This document shows, one piece after another, positions 57,229-64,000 of a DNA stretch of 64,000 nt. How positions within the stretch are numbered: the stretch's first letter is position 1; each line of letters starts with the position of its first letter. A model generated the notes under the pieces. It saw nothing but the letters and a program-made list of their open reading frames with translations, was not told where the DNA came from and did not search any database. The stretch covers positions 28,148 to 92,147 of the forward strand of contig JAZADN010000047.1 of NCBI GenBank assembly GCA_036123585.1, read 5' to 3'. The DNA is from UBA9410 sp036123585. Its GTDB lineage: Bacteria; Actinomycetota; Acidimicrobiia; Acidimicrobiales; MedAcidi-G1. Made by a program: the position numbers and the translations under genes.

Positions 57229-58763
57229 GCCCCGTGACCCTGCCCGAGCCCCGCCGCGCCCTGCTGTCGGTTTACGACAAGGAGGGCATCGTGGAGGTGG
57301 CCCGCGGCCTCGTCGACCTGGGCTGGGAGCTCGTCTCCAGTGGCGGCACGGCTTCGCTGCTGGCCGGCGAGGGCATCCCTGTCACCGAGGTCGCCGAGAT
57401 CACGAAGGCCCCGGAGATGCTGGATGGCCGGGTTAAGACCCTCCACCCGGCCCTTCATGGCGGGATCCTCGCCGACCGGTCCGACCCCGCCCACGTCCAC
57501 GATCTGCGCGAGCGGGGCATCGCGCCCATCGACCTGGTGGTTGGCAACCTGTACCCGTTCTCGTCGGATCCCGGCATCGAGTTGATCGACATCGGCGGGC
57601 CGACCATGGTGCGCGCCGCCGCCAAGAACTTCGCCCACGTGGGCGTTGTCGTCGACCCGGCCGACTACCCGGTGGTGCTGGATGAGCTACGGGCCGACGG
57701 CGACCTATCCGACGCCACCCGTCGCCGCCTGGCCCGGGCCGCCTTCGCACACACCGCGGCTTACGACGCGGCCATCGTCGACTGGTTCGACGCCGACCCG
57801 GCATCCGAGACGGCCGGCAACCCGCTCAAGCCTTCGCTCCACCTGGCACTCGAGCGGGTCCAGGAGCTCCGCTACGGGGAGAACCCGCACCAGGTCGGCG
57901 CCCGGTACCGGGTCGTCGGCGACGAGGGCTGGTGGGACTCCGCGATGGTGCACGGCGGCAAGGCCATGTCATACCTGAACCTGCTCGACACCGAGGCTGC
58001 ATGGCGACTAGCCCACTTGCTGGATGACGAGCCGACGGCTGTGATCATCAAGCACGCCGACCCTTGCGGGGTGGCGGTCGGTGCCGACGTCGCGTCGGCC
58101 TACTTGGCGGCCCACGAATGCGACCCAGTGTCGGCGTTCGGGGGGATCGTGGCTGTCAACCGCCCTGTCACCCTGGCCATGGCCGAGCCCCTGTCCGAGG
58201 TTTTCACCGAGGTCTTGGTCGCCCCCGCCTACGATCCGGACGCCCTGACCCACCTCCAGCGGAAGGCCAACTTGAGGATCCTGGAGGCTGGGCCGCCGAC
58301 CTGGCCGGAACTGGACTTTCGGGGCATCGACGGCGGCCTGCTTGTCCAGACCACCGACCACCTGATGGTCGGCCCGTCGGACTGGCGGGTGGTGACTGAG
58401 CGGGAGCCTTCCGTGTCCGAGTGGGCCGACCTGGCGTTCGCCTGGCAGGTCGTCGCCCGGGTCAACTCCAACGCCATCGTGCTGGCCAAGGGTCGGCAGG
58501 CCGTGGGCATCGGCGCCGGACAGCAGAACCGGCGGGACGCCGGTCGGATCGCCGCGGAGAAGGCGGCCGGACGGGCGGCTGGCGGTGCGTGCGCCAGCGA
58601 CGCCTTCTTCCCGTTCCGAGACGGCCTGGACGCGGCAGCCGAGGCAGGAGCCACCGCGGTGGTCCAACCCGGCGGGTCGATGCGCGACGACGAGGTCATC
58701 GCAGCCGCCGATGAGCAGGGTGTGGCCATGGTCTTCACCTCCGAGCGGCACTTCCGACACTGA
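57225..58763 (+). CDS. purH: Bifunctional AICAR transformylase / IMP cyclohydrolase
   Basis: 512 residues. The N-terminal IMP cyclohydrolase part has KTLHPALHGGI, and the C-terminal transformylase part has IIKHADPCGVAVG, KANLRILE and SNAIVLAKGRQAVGIGAGQ. Makes IMP with 10-formyl-THF. Length normal. Confidence 0.96.
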   Translation: MSPVTLPEPRRALLSVYDKEGIVEVARGLVDLGWELVSSGGTASLLAGEGIPVTEVAEITKAPEMLDGRVKTLHPALHGGILADRSDPAHVHDLRERGIAPIDLVVGNLYPFSSDPGIELIDIGGPTMVRAAAKNFAHVGVVVDPADYPVVLDELRADGDLSDATRRRLARAAFAHTAAYDAAIVDWFDADPASETAGNPLKPSLHLALERVQELRYGENPHQVGARYRVVGDEGWWDSAMVHGGKAMSYLNLLDTEAAWRLAHLLDDEPTAVIIKHADPCGVAVGADVASAYLAAHECDPVSAFGGIVAVNRPVTLAMAEPLSEVFTEVLVAPAYDPDALTHLQRKANLRILEAGPPTWPELDFRGIDGGLLVQTTDHLMVGPSDWRVVTEREPSVSEWADLAFAWQVVARVNSNAIVLAKGRQAVGIGAGQQNRRDAGRIAAEKAAGRAAGGACASDAFFPFRDGLDAAAEAGATAVVQPGGSMRDDEVIAAADEQGVAMVFTSERHFRH

Positions 58764-58776
58764 TCTCCTAGGCGGG

Positions 58777-58782
58777 TAGCGT
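58777..58782 (+). promoter_or_regulatory. -10 element of folD
   Basis: TAGCGT, 8 nt, ATG; within 20 bp of the purH stop, so folD may have its own leaderless transcript. Confidence 0.45.
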
Positions 58783-58790
58783 CACCCGTC

Positions 58791-59648
58791 ATGAGTGCAG
58801 AACTCCTCGCAGGTGGTCCAGTCGCCGAAGCGGTGCTGGACGACGTCCGCGGCCGCGTCGACGCCCTGAAGGCCCACGGTGTCGTTCCCGGCCTGGGCAC
58901 CATCCTCGTCGGCGACGACGGGGCCAGCGCCGGCTACGTCCGCAAGAAGCACGAGACCTGTGAGTCGGTGGGCATGGCGTCGCACCACATCCAGGTCGAG
59001 GCCGACGACCCGCCGGCTGCCCTCGACGAGGCGGTGGCCACCTTCAACGAGGACCCGACGGTCCACGCCTACATCATCCAGCATCCGGTGGCCGACGGCT
59101 TCGACTTCAACGCCGCCCTGGCCGCCATGGACCCGGAGAAGGACGCCGACGGCCTGCACCCGACCAACCTCGGGAAACTGGTCCTCCAGGAGAACGGTCC
59201 GGTGCCATGCACCCCTGCCGGGATCCAAGCCATGTTCGTCCACTACGACATCGGCATCAGCGGGAAGCATGTGGTGGTCATCGGCCGCGGCCCGACGCTG
59301 GGCAGGCCGCTGTCGCTGCTCCTGACCACCAAGGCACCGGGCGCCAATGCCGCGGTGACCGTGGTGCACTCGGCGGTGCCCAATCTGGCCGAACTGACTC
59401 GAGAAGCCGACATCGTGGTGGCCGCCCTCGGCGTGCCGTCGTTCGTGCAGCCCGACATGGTGAAGCCCGGCGCTGTGGTGGTCAGCGGTGGCATCTCCTG
59501 GGAGGGCAAGAAACTGCTGGCCGACGTCGACGAGTCGGTCGGCGAGGTCGCCTCGTGGATCACGCCCCGCCTCGGGGGCGTGGGCCCGACCACGGTTGCG
59601 ATGCTGCTGCGCAACACCGTCGAGGCAGCGGAGCGTGCCGCCGGCTGA
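58791..59648 (+). CDS. folD: Methylene-THF dehydrogenase / methenyl-THF cyclohydrolase
   Basis: 285 residues. YVRKKHETCESVGM carries the catalytic Tyr/Lys region, DGLHPTNLGKLV and CTPAGIQAMF bind folate, and VVIGRGPTLGRPLSLLL binds NADP. Supplies 10-formyl-THF to purN and purH. A remnant of metF, which would use the same folate pool, lies downstream. Confidence 0.95.
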   Translation: MSAELLAGGPVAEAVLDDVRGRVDALKAHGVVPGLGTILVGDDGASAGYVRKKHETCESVGMASHHIQVEADDPPAALDEAVATFNEDPTVHAYIIQHPVADGFDFNAALAAMDPEKDADGLHPTNLGKLVLQENGPVPCTPAGIQAMFVHYDIGISGKHVVVIGRGPTLGRPLSLLLTTKAPGANAAVTVVHSAVPNLAELTREADIVVAALGVPSFVQPDMVKPGAVVVSGGISWEGKKLLADVDESVGEVASWITPRLGGVGPTTVAMLLRNTVEAAERAAG

Positions 59649-59719
59649 CGCCAGAGACAACCCGTCTTCCACCGTTCCCACCATTACTGCCCCGGCATTT
59701 ACCCCGGCCCACCTCCCGC

Positions 59720-59930
59720 GCATCGAAAAAACCACCGTTCACCTTCGAGTTCGCACTTACCCCAGCGGCCATTTACCCCAGCGGCGATGAGCGCCTGCGC
59801 ATCGCCTGCGAACAGGCGGCCGCCATGGCCGATGAGTTGCACGACGGGGCAGCCAGAGATCTACTTCCACACCCTGAACGTCTCCGAGGCCACCGAGCGT
59901 GTCCGGAACACCCTCGGCCCGATCGCTTCG
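59720..59930 (+). pseudogene. Decayed methylenetetrahydrofolate reductase (metF) remnant
   Basis: The 356-bp gap between folD and icd holds pieces of MTHFR in the right order. PPFTFEF (about 59732-59752) matches the N terminus (x-F-S-F-E-F-F-P-P), and ERLRIACEQAAAMADELHDG then YFHTLNVSEATERVRNTLG matches the C terminus. About 200 internal residues are missing. One extra G in the GGGG run at 59846-59849 separates the last two pieces. The remainder shows nothing else before the icd promoter. Confidence 0.6.
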
Positions 59931-59991
59931 GCTCGGCATCCAGGTCATTCGACCGACCCCGGCCGCTGGGCTCCGCCAAGGCGGGAATCGG

Positions 59992-59997
59992 TAGGGT
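59992..59997 (+). promoter_or_regulatory. -10 element of icd
   Basis: TAGGGT, 7 nt, ATG. Confidence 0.5.
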
Positions 59998-60004
59998 CGG
60001 GACC

Positions 60005-61201
60005 ATGGCAGAGAAGATCACCATGGGCGATGATGGCTTGCTCCAGGTCCCCGACGAGCCGATCATCCCCTTCATCGAGGGCGATGGCACCGGCGTGGAC
60101 ATCTGGCCGGCGGCCCGCAGCGTGCTGGACGCCGCGGCGGCCAAACACGGACACACCGTCCACTGGACGGAGGTCCTGGCCGGGGAAAAGGCCTACAACG
60201 AGACCGGCGACTGGCTTCCCCAAGAGACCGTCGAGTCGTTCACCGAGCACCTGATCGGCATCAAGGGCCCGCTCACCACCCCCATCGGCGGTGGCTTCCG
60301 CAGTCTCAACGTGGCGCTTCGTCAGATCCTCGACCTCTACGTCTGCCTGCGCCCCGTGCGCTGGTTCCAGGGTGTCCCGTCACCGGTCAAGCAGCCCGAA
60401 CTCGTCGACATGGTCATCTTCCGGGAGAACACCGAAGACATCTACGCCGGCATGGAGGTCGAGGCCATGACCCCGGAGGCACTCAAGCTCCGGGAGTTGC
60501 TGGAGGATGCCTTTGGCTGGCAGATACGAGAGGACGCCGGCATCGGAATCAAGCCCATCTCGAAGACCGGCTCACAGCGGCTCCAGCGGGCTGCCCTTCA
60601 GTACGCGGTAGACCGCAGCCGCCCTCGGGTCCACTGGGTCCACAAGGGCAACATCATGAAGTTCACCGAGGGTGCCTTTCAGAAGTGGGGCTACGACCTG
60701 GTCCGCGAGGAGTTCTCGGACGTGGCCGTGGGGTGGGACGACTGCGACGGCGACCCCGGCGACCGCATCCTCGTCCAGGACGCCATCGCCGACATCGCCC
60801 TCCAGCAGGTACTGACCCGTCCGGCCGAGTTCGACGTGATCGCCACCATGAACCTGAACGGCGACTACCTGTCCGACGCCCTGGCTGCACAGGTTGGCGG
60901 CATTGGCATCGCCCCCGGCGGCAACGCCAACTACGTCACCGGGCATGGCATCTTCGAGGCCACCCACGGTACGGCGCCCCGGTACGCCGGTCAGGACAAG
61001 GTCAACCCGTCCTCGGTGCTGCTGTCCGGAGTCCTGATGTTCGAGCACATCGGATGGCAGGAGGCCGCAGACGACATCGTGCGGGCCGTTGAGTCGGCGG
61101 TGTCGGACAAGGTCGTGACCTACGACTTCGCCCGACTCATGGACGGGGCTACCGAGGTGAAGTGCTCGGAGTTCGCCTCGGCCGTCGTCGACCGGCTCTG
61201 A
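60005..61201 (+). CDS. icd: Isocitrate dehydrogenase (NADP-type, homodimeric form)
   Basis: 398 residues, similar in style to E. coli Icd rather than the monomeric form. PIIPFIEGDGTGVDIW near the N terminus, GPLTTPIGGGFRSLNVALRQ with the phosphorylatable-Ser region, IFRENTEDIYAGME, KGNIMKFTEGAF, and ATHGTAPRYAGQDKVNPSS. ATG 60005 is set by the protein start and TAGGGT; a longer open frame continues upstream through the metF remnant and is excluded. Confidence 0.95.
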   Translation: MAEKITMGDDGLLQVPDEPIIPFIEGDGTGVDIWPAARSVLDAAAAKHGHTVHWTEVLAGEKAYNETGDWLPQETVESFTEHLIGIKGPLTTPIGGGFRSLNVALRQILDLYVCLRPVRWFQGVPSPVKQPELVDMVIFRENTEDIYAGMEVEAMTPEALKLRELLEDAFGWQIREDAGIGIKPISKTGSQRLQRAALQYAVDRSRPRVHWVHKGNIMKFTEGAFQKWGYDLVREEFSDVAVGWDDCDGDPGDRILVQDAIADIALQQVLTRPAEFDVIATMNLNGDYLSDALAAQVGGIGIAPGGNANYVTGHGIFEATHGTAPRYAGQDKVNPSSVLLSGVLMFEHIGWQEAADDIVRAVESAVSDKVVTYDFARLMDGATEVKCSEFASAVVDRL

Positions 61202-61236
61202 ACGGCACGGGCGACGACGGCGGGGGCGACGTCCCC

Positions 61237-63093
61237 GTGGACTCTGTGGTCCAACGGCCGACGCTGCCTCCTCCGGGCGGTCCGCCCACCGAGAGCGTGA
61301 CCCGGCGCGGCTGGCGCCTCGTCCGGCGATCGCTGCGTCTCCACCCGTGGGCCCACGCGGCGGGGATCACCGGAGCCAACGTCTTCGCCTTGGCCATCGT
61401 GGGTTTCACCGTGGTTGTGGGTCGGATCACCGACGAGGTGATCGTGCCCGGCCTCGACGGCGATGGCGTATCCCGACGGTCGGTCTTCGTCGCGGTGGCT
61501 GTCCTGGCCGGCTTGGGGGTGGTCCGTGGCGTGTCGGTGATGGCCCGCCGCTGGTTCAACATGCTGGCCACCGCCCGCACCCAGAGGACCTGGCGCCGGG
61601 CCATCACCGACCGTTATCTCGACGTCCCGTTGTCTTTCCACCACGCACGCCCCGCCGGCCAACTGCTGGCTCATGCGGACGCCGACGTGGAGGTGGCAAC
61701 GGCCATGCTGAAGCCCCTCGCCTTCGCCATGTCGGTGATCATGCTCGCCGTGGCCTCCCTGGCCAGCCTGCTGCTCGTCCACCCCCTGTTCGCCCTGGTG
61801 GCCGTGGTCATGTTCCCCACACTGACCTGGCTGAACCGCCGGTTCACCCGGGCCGTGGAGGCACCAGCCGCCGCCGGTCAGGCGGCGGTGGGCGTCTTGT
61901 CCGGCATTGCCCACGAGAGCCTCGATGGGGTGATGGTCGTCAAAACCCTGGGGCGCGAGAGCGACGAGGTAGAGCGGTTCACGGTCGCCGCCGAGGACCT
62001 GCGGGAACGGCGCCTCGAGGTGGGCCGGCTCCGCTCCACCTACGCGCCGCTGTACTACTCACTGCCCCAGACGGGGATCGTGGTGCTCCTGCTGGTCGGG
62101 GCATGGCTGGTCGACCGGGGGGCGGTGTCGATCGGCGACGTGGTCCGGGCCATGTCGCTGTTCAGCATCCTGACCCTGCCCATGGAGATTCTCGGCTACC
62201 TGTTCCAAGAGATGCCCCGGTCGGTGGTGGGCATGGACCGGATAGACCGTGTGCTGGCCCAACCTCCGGAGATGAGGCCCGTGGAGACCCGGGCCGACCT
62301 TGTCACCACGACATCGGTCGTGACTCGCGTCGGTCCCCCCGACCAGTTCCCGGTCGAGTTCGCGCAGGTCGCCTTCGCCTACGCCGATGGACCACCAGTG
62401 CTAGAGGGGTTCGACCTCCGGCTGTCCCCAGGCGAATCGGTAGCCCTCGTCGGAGCCACCGGGTCGGGGAAGAGCACGGCGGTCGCCCTGCTGGCCGGTT
62501 TGGTCCCGCCGGCGGCCGGCGAAGTTCGGGTGGCTGGGCGGTCGACCACGTCCCTGGGTCCGGAGGGCGTCGCCCAGACGGTGGCCACCGTCCTCCAGGA
62601 GACCTTCCTGTTCGCCGACACCATCCGGGCCAACCTGGCCATGGGGCGAACGGCGTCGGACGCCGAGTTGGAGCAGGCGCTGGTTGTGGCAGCTGCCGAC
62701 GGTTTTGTGGCCGACCTGCCCGATGGCCTTGGCGCCGAGCTCGGAGAGCGGGGTGTGACCCTCTCAGGCGGACAGCGCCAGCGCCTGGCCATCGCGAGGG
62801 CACTGTCGCGACGACCCGAGGTGCTGGTGCTGGACGACGCCACCTCAGCCATCGACCCGGTGGTCGAGGCCGGAATCCTAGAAGGCCTGCGGTCCGGTCT
62901 CGACGCGCCTGACGGTTCTCCACCCACGCTGCTGGTGATCGCCCATCGACTGGCCACCATCCGCCTGGCCGACCGGGTGGTCTTCCTCAACGAGGGGCGC
63001 ATCGCTGCCTCGGGAAGCCACGAGGAACTACTCGAGGTGGAGGCGTACGCGGCTCTAGCCCGGGCCTACGAGCTGGCCGGTGGCCACCGGTGA
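61237..63093 (+). CDS. ABC exporter, fused permease and ATPase (first subunit)
   Basis: About 618 residues from GTG 61237, 35 bp past the icd stop. Six membrane helices, then a nucleotide-binding domain: Walker A GATGSGKST, Q-loop VLQETFLFAD, signature LSGGQRQRLAIA, and Walker B LVLDDATSAIDP. The catalytic Glu after Walker B is Asp, as in the degenerate half of many heterodimeric exporters. H-loop VIAHRLATI is intact. The partner follows with a GTGA overlap. Substrate unknown. Confidence 0.88.
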   Translation: MDSVVQRPTLPPPGGPPTESVTRRGWRLVRRSLRLHPWAHAAGITGANVFALAIVGFTVVVGRITDEVIVPGLDGDGVSRRSVFVAVAVLAGLGVVRGVSVMARRWFNMLATARTQRTWRRAITDRYLDVPLSFHHARPAGQLLAHADADVEVATAMLKPLAFAMSVIMLAVASLASLLLVHPLFALVAVVMFPTLTWLNRRFTRAVEAPAAAGQAAVGVLSGIAHESLDGVMVVKTLGRESDEVERFTVAAEDLRERRLEVGRLRSTYAPLYYSLPQTGIVVLLLVGAWLVDRGAVSIGDVVRAMSLFSILTLPMEILGYLFQEMPRSVVGMDRIDRVLAQPPEMRPVETRADLVTTTSVVTRVGPPDQFPVEFAQVAFAYADGPPVLEGFDLRLSPGESVALVGATGSGKSTAVALLAGLVPPAAGEVRVAGRSTTSLGPEGVAQTVATVLQETFLFADTIRANLAMGRTASDAELEQALVVAAADGFVADLPDGLGAELGERGVTLSGGQRQRLAIARALSRRPEVLVLDDATSAIDPVVEAGILEGLRSGLDAPDGSPPTLLVIAHRLATIRLADRVVFLNEGRIAASGSHEELLEVEAYAALARAYELAGGHR

Positions 63094-64000
63094 GCGTCGA
63101 CGACCCCCGTCGGATCGACGGCGTCGGCGCCCTGAGCGTCCTGCGTCGTGGCCTGGCCGCTTCCCCTGAGTTGCGCGACGGGGCCTGGCAGACGGCGCTC
63201 ATGGCACTTTCGGTGGCCGGAGGCAAGCTGCTGGTCCCCCTGCTGATCCAGTTGGTCATGGACCTCTCCATCACCGACGAGGGCGTACATCTGGGACGAG
63301 CCATGGTGCTCTGCCTGGTCGCCCTCGTCCTTGTGCTGGCCAGCATCCAGTTGGGCCGAGTCACCTACTTCCGATTGGTACGGACTGCCGAGGATGTCCT
63401 GCTAGGTCTGCGGACACGGGCGTTCGCCCACCTGCACCGGCTCAGCCTCGCTGAGCACACCGCGTCGAGGAAGGGCGTCCTGACTGCCCGGGTGACCAGC
63501 GACGTCGAGACGCTCACCCAGTTCGCCCAGTGGGGGGCGGTGGCCTGGATCATCGACTCGGTCCAGATCGTGACGGTGCTGGTCATCATGGCCGTCTACT
63601 CGTGGCAGCTCGCCCTGGTTGTAGTCGTCCTCCACGCGCCGTTATTGCCCATCCTCCGGTGGATGCAGGCACGCCAGCTGGTTGCCTACGAGGAGTTGCG
63701 TACCAGGGTCTCGGACACCCTGGCCATCGTGTCCGAGTCGGTGCACGGGGTGGAGGCCATCCGTGCCTATGGGCACCGCGAGCCGATGCGGCGCCAGATT
63801 CGACAGGCCATCGACGCCCAGTACGACCAGCAGATGGTGGCCACCCGCTACTTCTCGCTGATCCTGCCCACGGCCGACGTGTTCGGGGTGTTGGCCGTCG
63901 CCGCGGTGGTGGGTACCGGCGTCTGGTGGGGCGATGCCTGGGGACTGAGCTCCGGGGAACTGGTGGCCTTCGTGTTCCTGTGCACCCTGCTGACCTCTCC
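63090..64000 (+). CDS. ABC exporter permease subunit (partner), truncated by window end
   Basis: 303 residues visible, GTG at 63090 overlapping the previous stop. Transmembrane region: LLVPLLIQLVMDLSI, VLCLVALVLVLASIQLG and VTVLVIMAVYSWQLALV, plus the coupling-helix-like KGVLTARVTSDVETLTQF. Type IV exporter fold. The ATPase half lies beyond position 64000. Together with the preceding gene it forms a heterodimeric exporter. Confidence 0.88.
   Translation, partial: MSVDDPRRIDGVGALSVLRRGLAASPELRDGAWQTALMALSVAGGKLLVPLLIQLVMDLSITDEGVHLGRAMVLCLVALVLVLASIQLGRVTYFRLVRTAEDVLLGLRTRAFAHLHRLSLAEHTASRKGVLTARVTSDVETLTQFAQWGAVAWIIDSVQIVTVLVIMAVYSWQLALVVVVLHAPLLPILRWMQARQLVAYEELRTRVSDTLAIVSESVHGVEAIRAYGHREPMRRQIRQAIDAQYDQQMVATRYFSLILPTADVFGVLAVAAVVGTGVWWGDAWGLSSGELVAFVFLCTLLTS

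Noticed and set aside
59207..60004. Long in-frame extension of icd upstream to 59207
   Set aside because: It crosses folD in the wrong frame and the metF remnant. Icd begins at 60005 behind a -10 element.

Overview
The window is high-GC and gene-dense. Its gene content points to an actinobacterium: a WhiB regulator, an acyl-CoA carboxylase epsilon subunit, a SigB/HrdB-type sigma factor, type II glutamine synthetase, and the neighbourhoods recR/lysC/asd and topA/tmk/holB. Acidimicrobiia is my best guess for the class (inference from gene style; not tested). Many start codons sit 6-8 nt behind a TANNNT hexamer and lack a Shine-Dalgarno sequence, which suggests frequent leaderless transcription.

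Layout. 1-4664: the 3' part of recR, a hairpin terminator, a phased array of DnaA-box-like 12-mers, then a propionyl-CoA module (methylmalonyl-CoA epimerase, carboxyltransferase beta subunit, epsilon subunit) with a FEN-type exonuclease and a LOG protein. 4678-14285: aat, an anchored cyclophilin, lysC and asd around two unknown lipoproteins, a MazG-like protein, a YbaK protein, an EamA transporter and a type I sulfatase. 14286-20799: a methyltransferase, a decayed Rieske oxygenase fragment, a transsulfuration operon (CBS and cystathionine gamma-synthase/lyase), a small zinc-ribbon protein, an alkylsulfatase-like protein and tRNA-Pro. 20861-28788: a receiver protein, a STAS protein, an NfeD-like protein, WhiB, the selenocysteine operon selA-selB, FxsA, an Mrp ATPase and an ErpA/HesB-type Fe-S protein. 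28895-38640: a Tat-type lipoprotein, a miniature 2Fe-2S/molybdopterin-like fusion, RidA, a GlnR-like regulator, divergent type I and type II glutamine synthetases sharing an 11-bp-repeat operator, a secreted helical protein and nadE. 38884-46913: a sigma factor, the selenocysteine tRNA (anticodon UCA), a HAD phosphatase, a STAS/anti-sigma kinase pair, NhaA and a topoisomerase I carrying an insert. 46994-53760: an MFS permease, tmk, holB, a 2OG-Fe(II) dioxygenase-like protein, an SDR, an RNase Z-like MBL protein whose 5' end is bracketed by a 44-bp perfect inverted repeat, and AlaX. 54491-64000: sucC, sucD, purN, purH, folD, a metF remnant, icd, and a two-gene ABC exporter that runs off the window.

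Most of the window is central metabolism: TCA cycle, purine and folate synthesis, aspartate-family amino acids, transsulfuration, propionate use and nitrogen assimilation. The most unusual items are (1) topoisomerase I with a segment resembling the UvrD/PcrA 2B DNA-binding subdomain between two of its C-terminal repeats; (2) seven phased 12-bp DnaA-box-like units beside recR; (3) a selenocysteine incorporation set split over about 13 kb; (4) the 44-bp inverted repeat; (5) the catalytically degenerate-looking xanthine-dehydrogenase-type fusion; (6) two gene remnants, Rieske oxygenase and metF.
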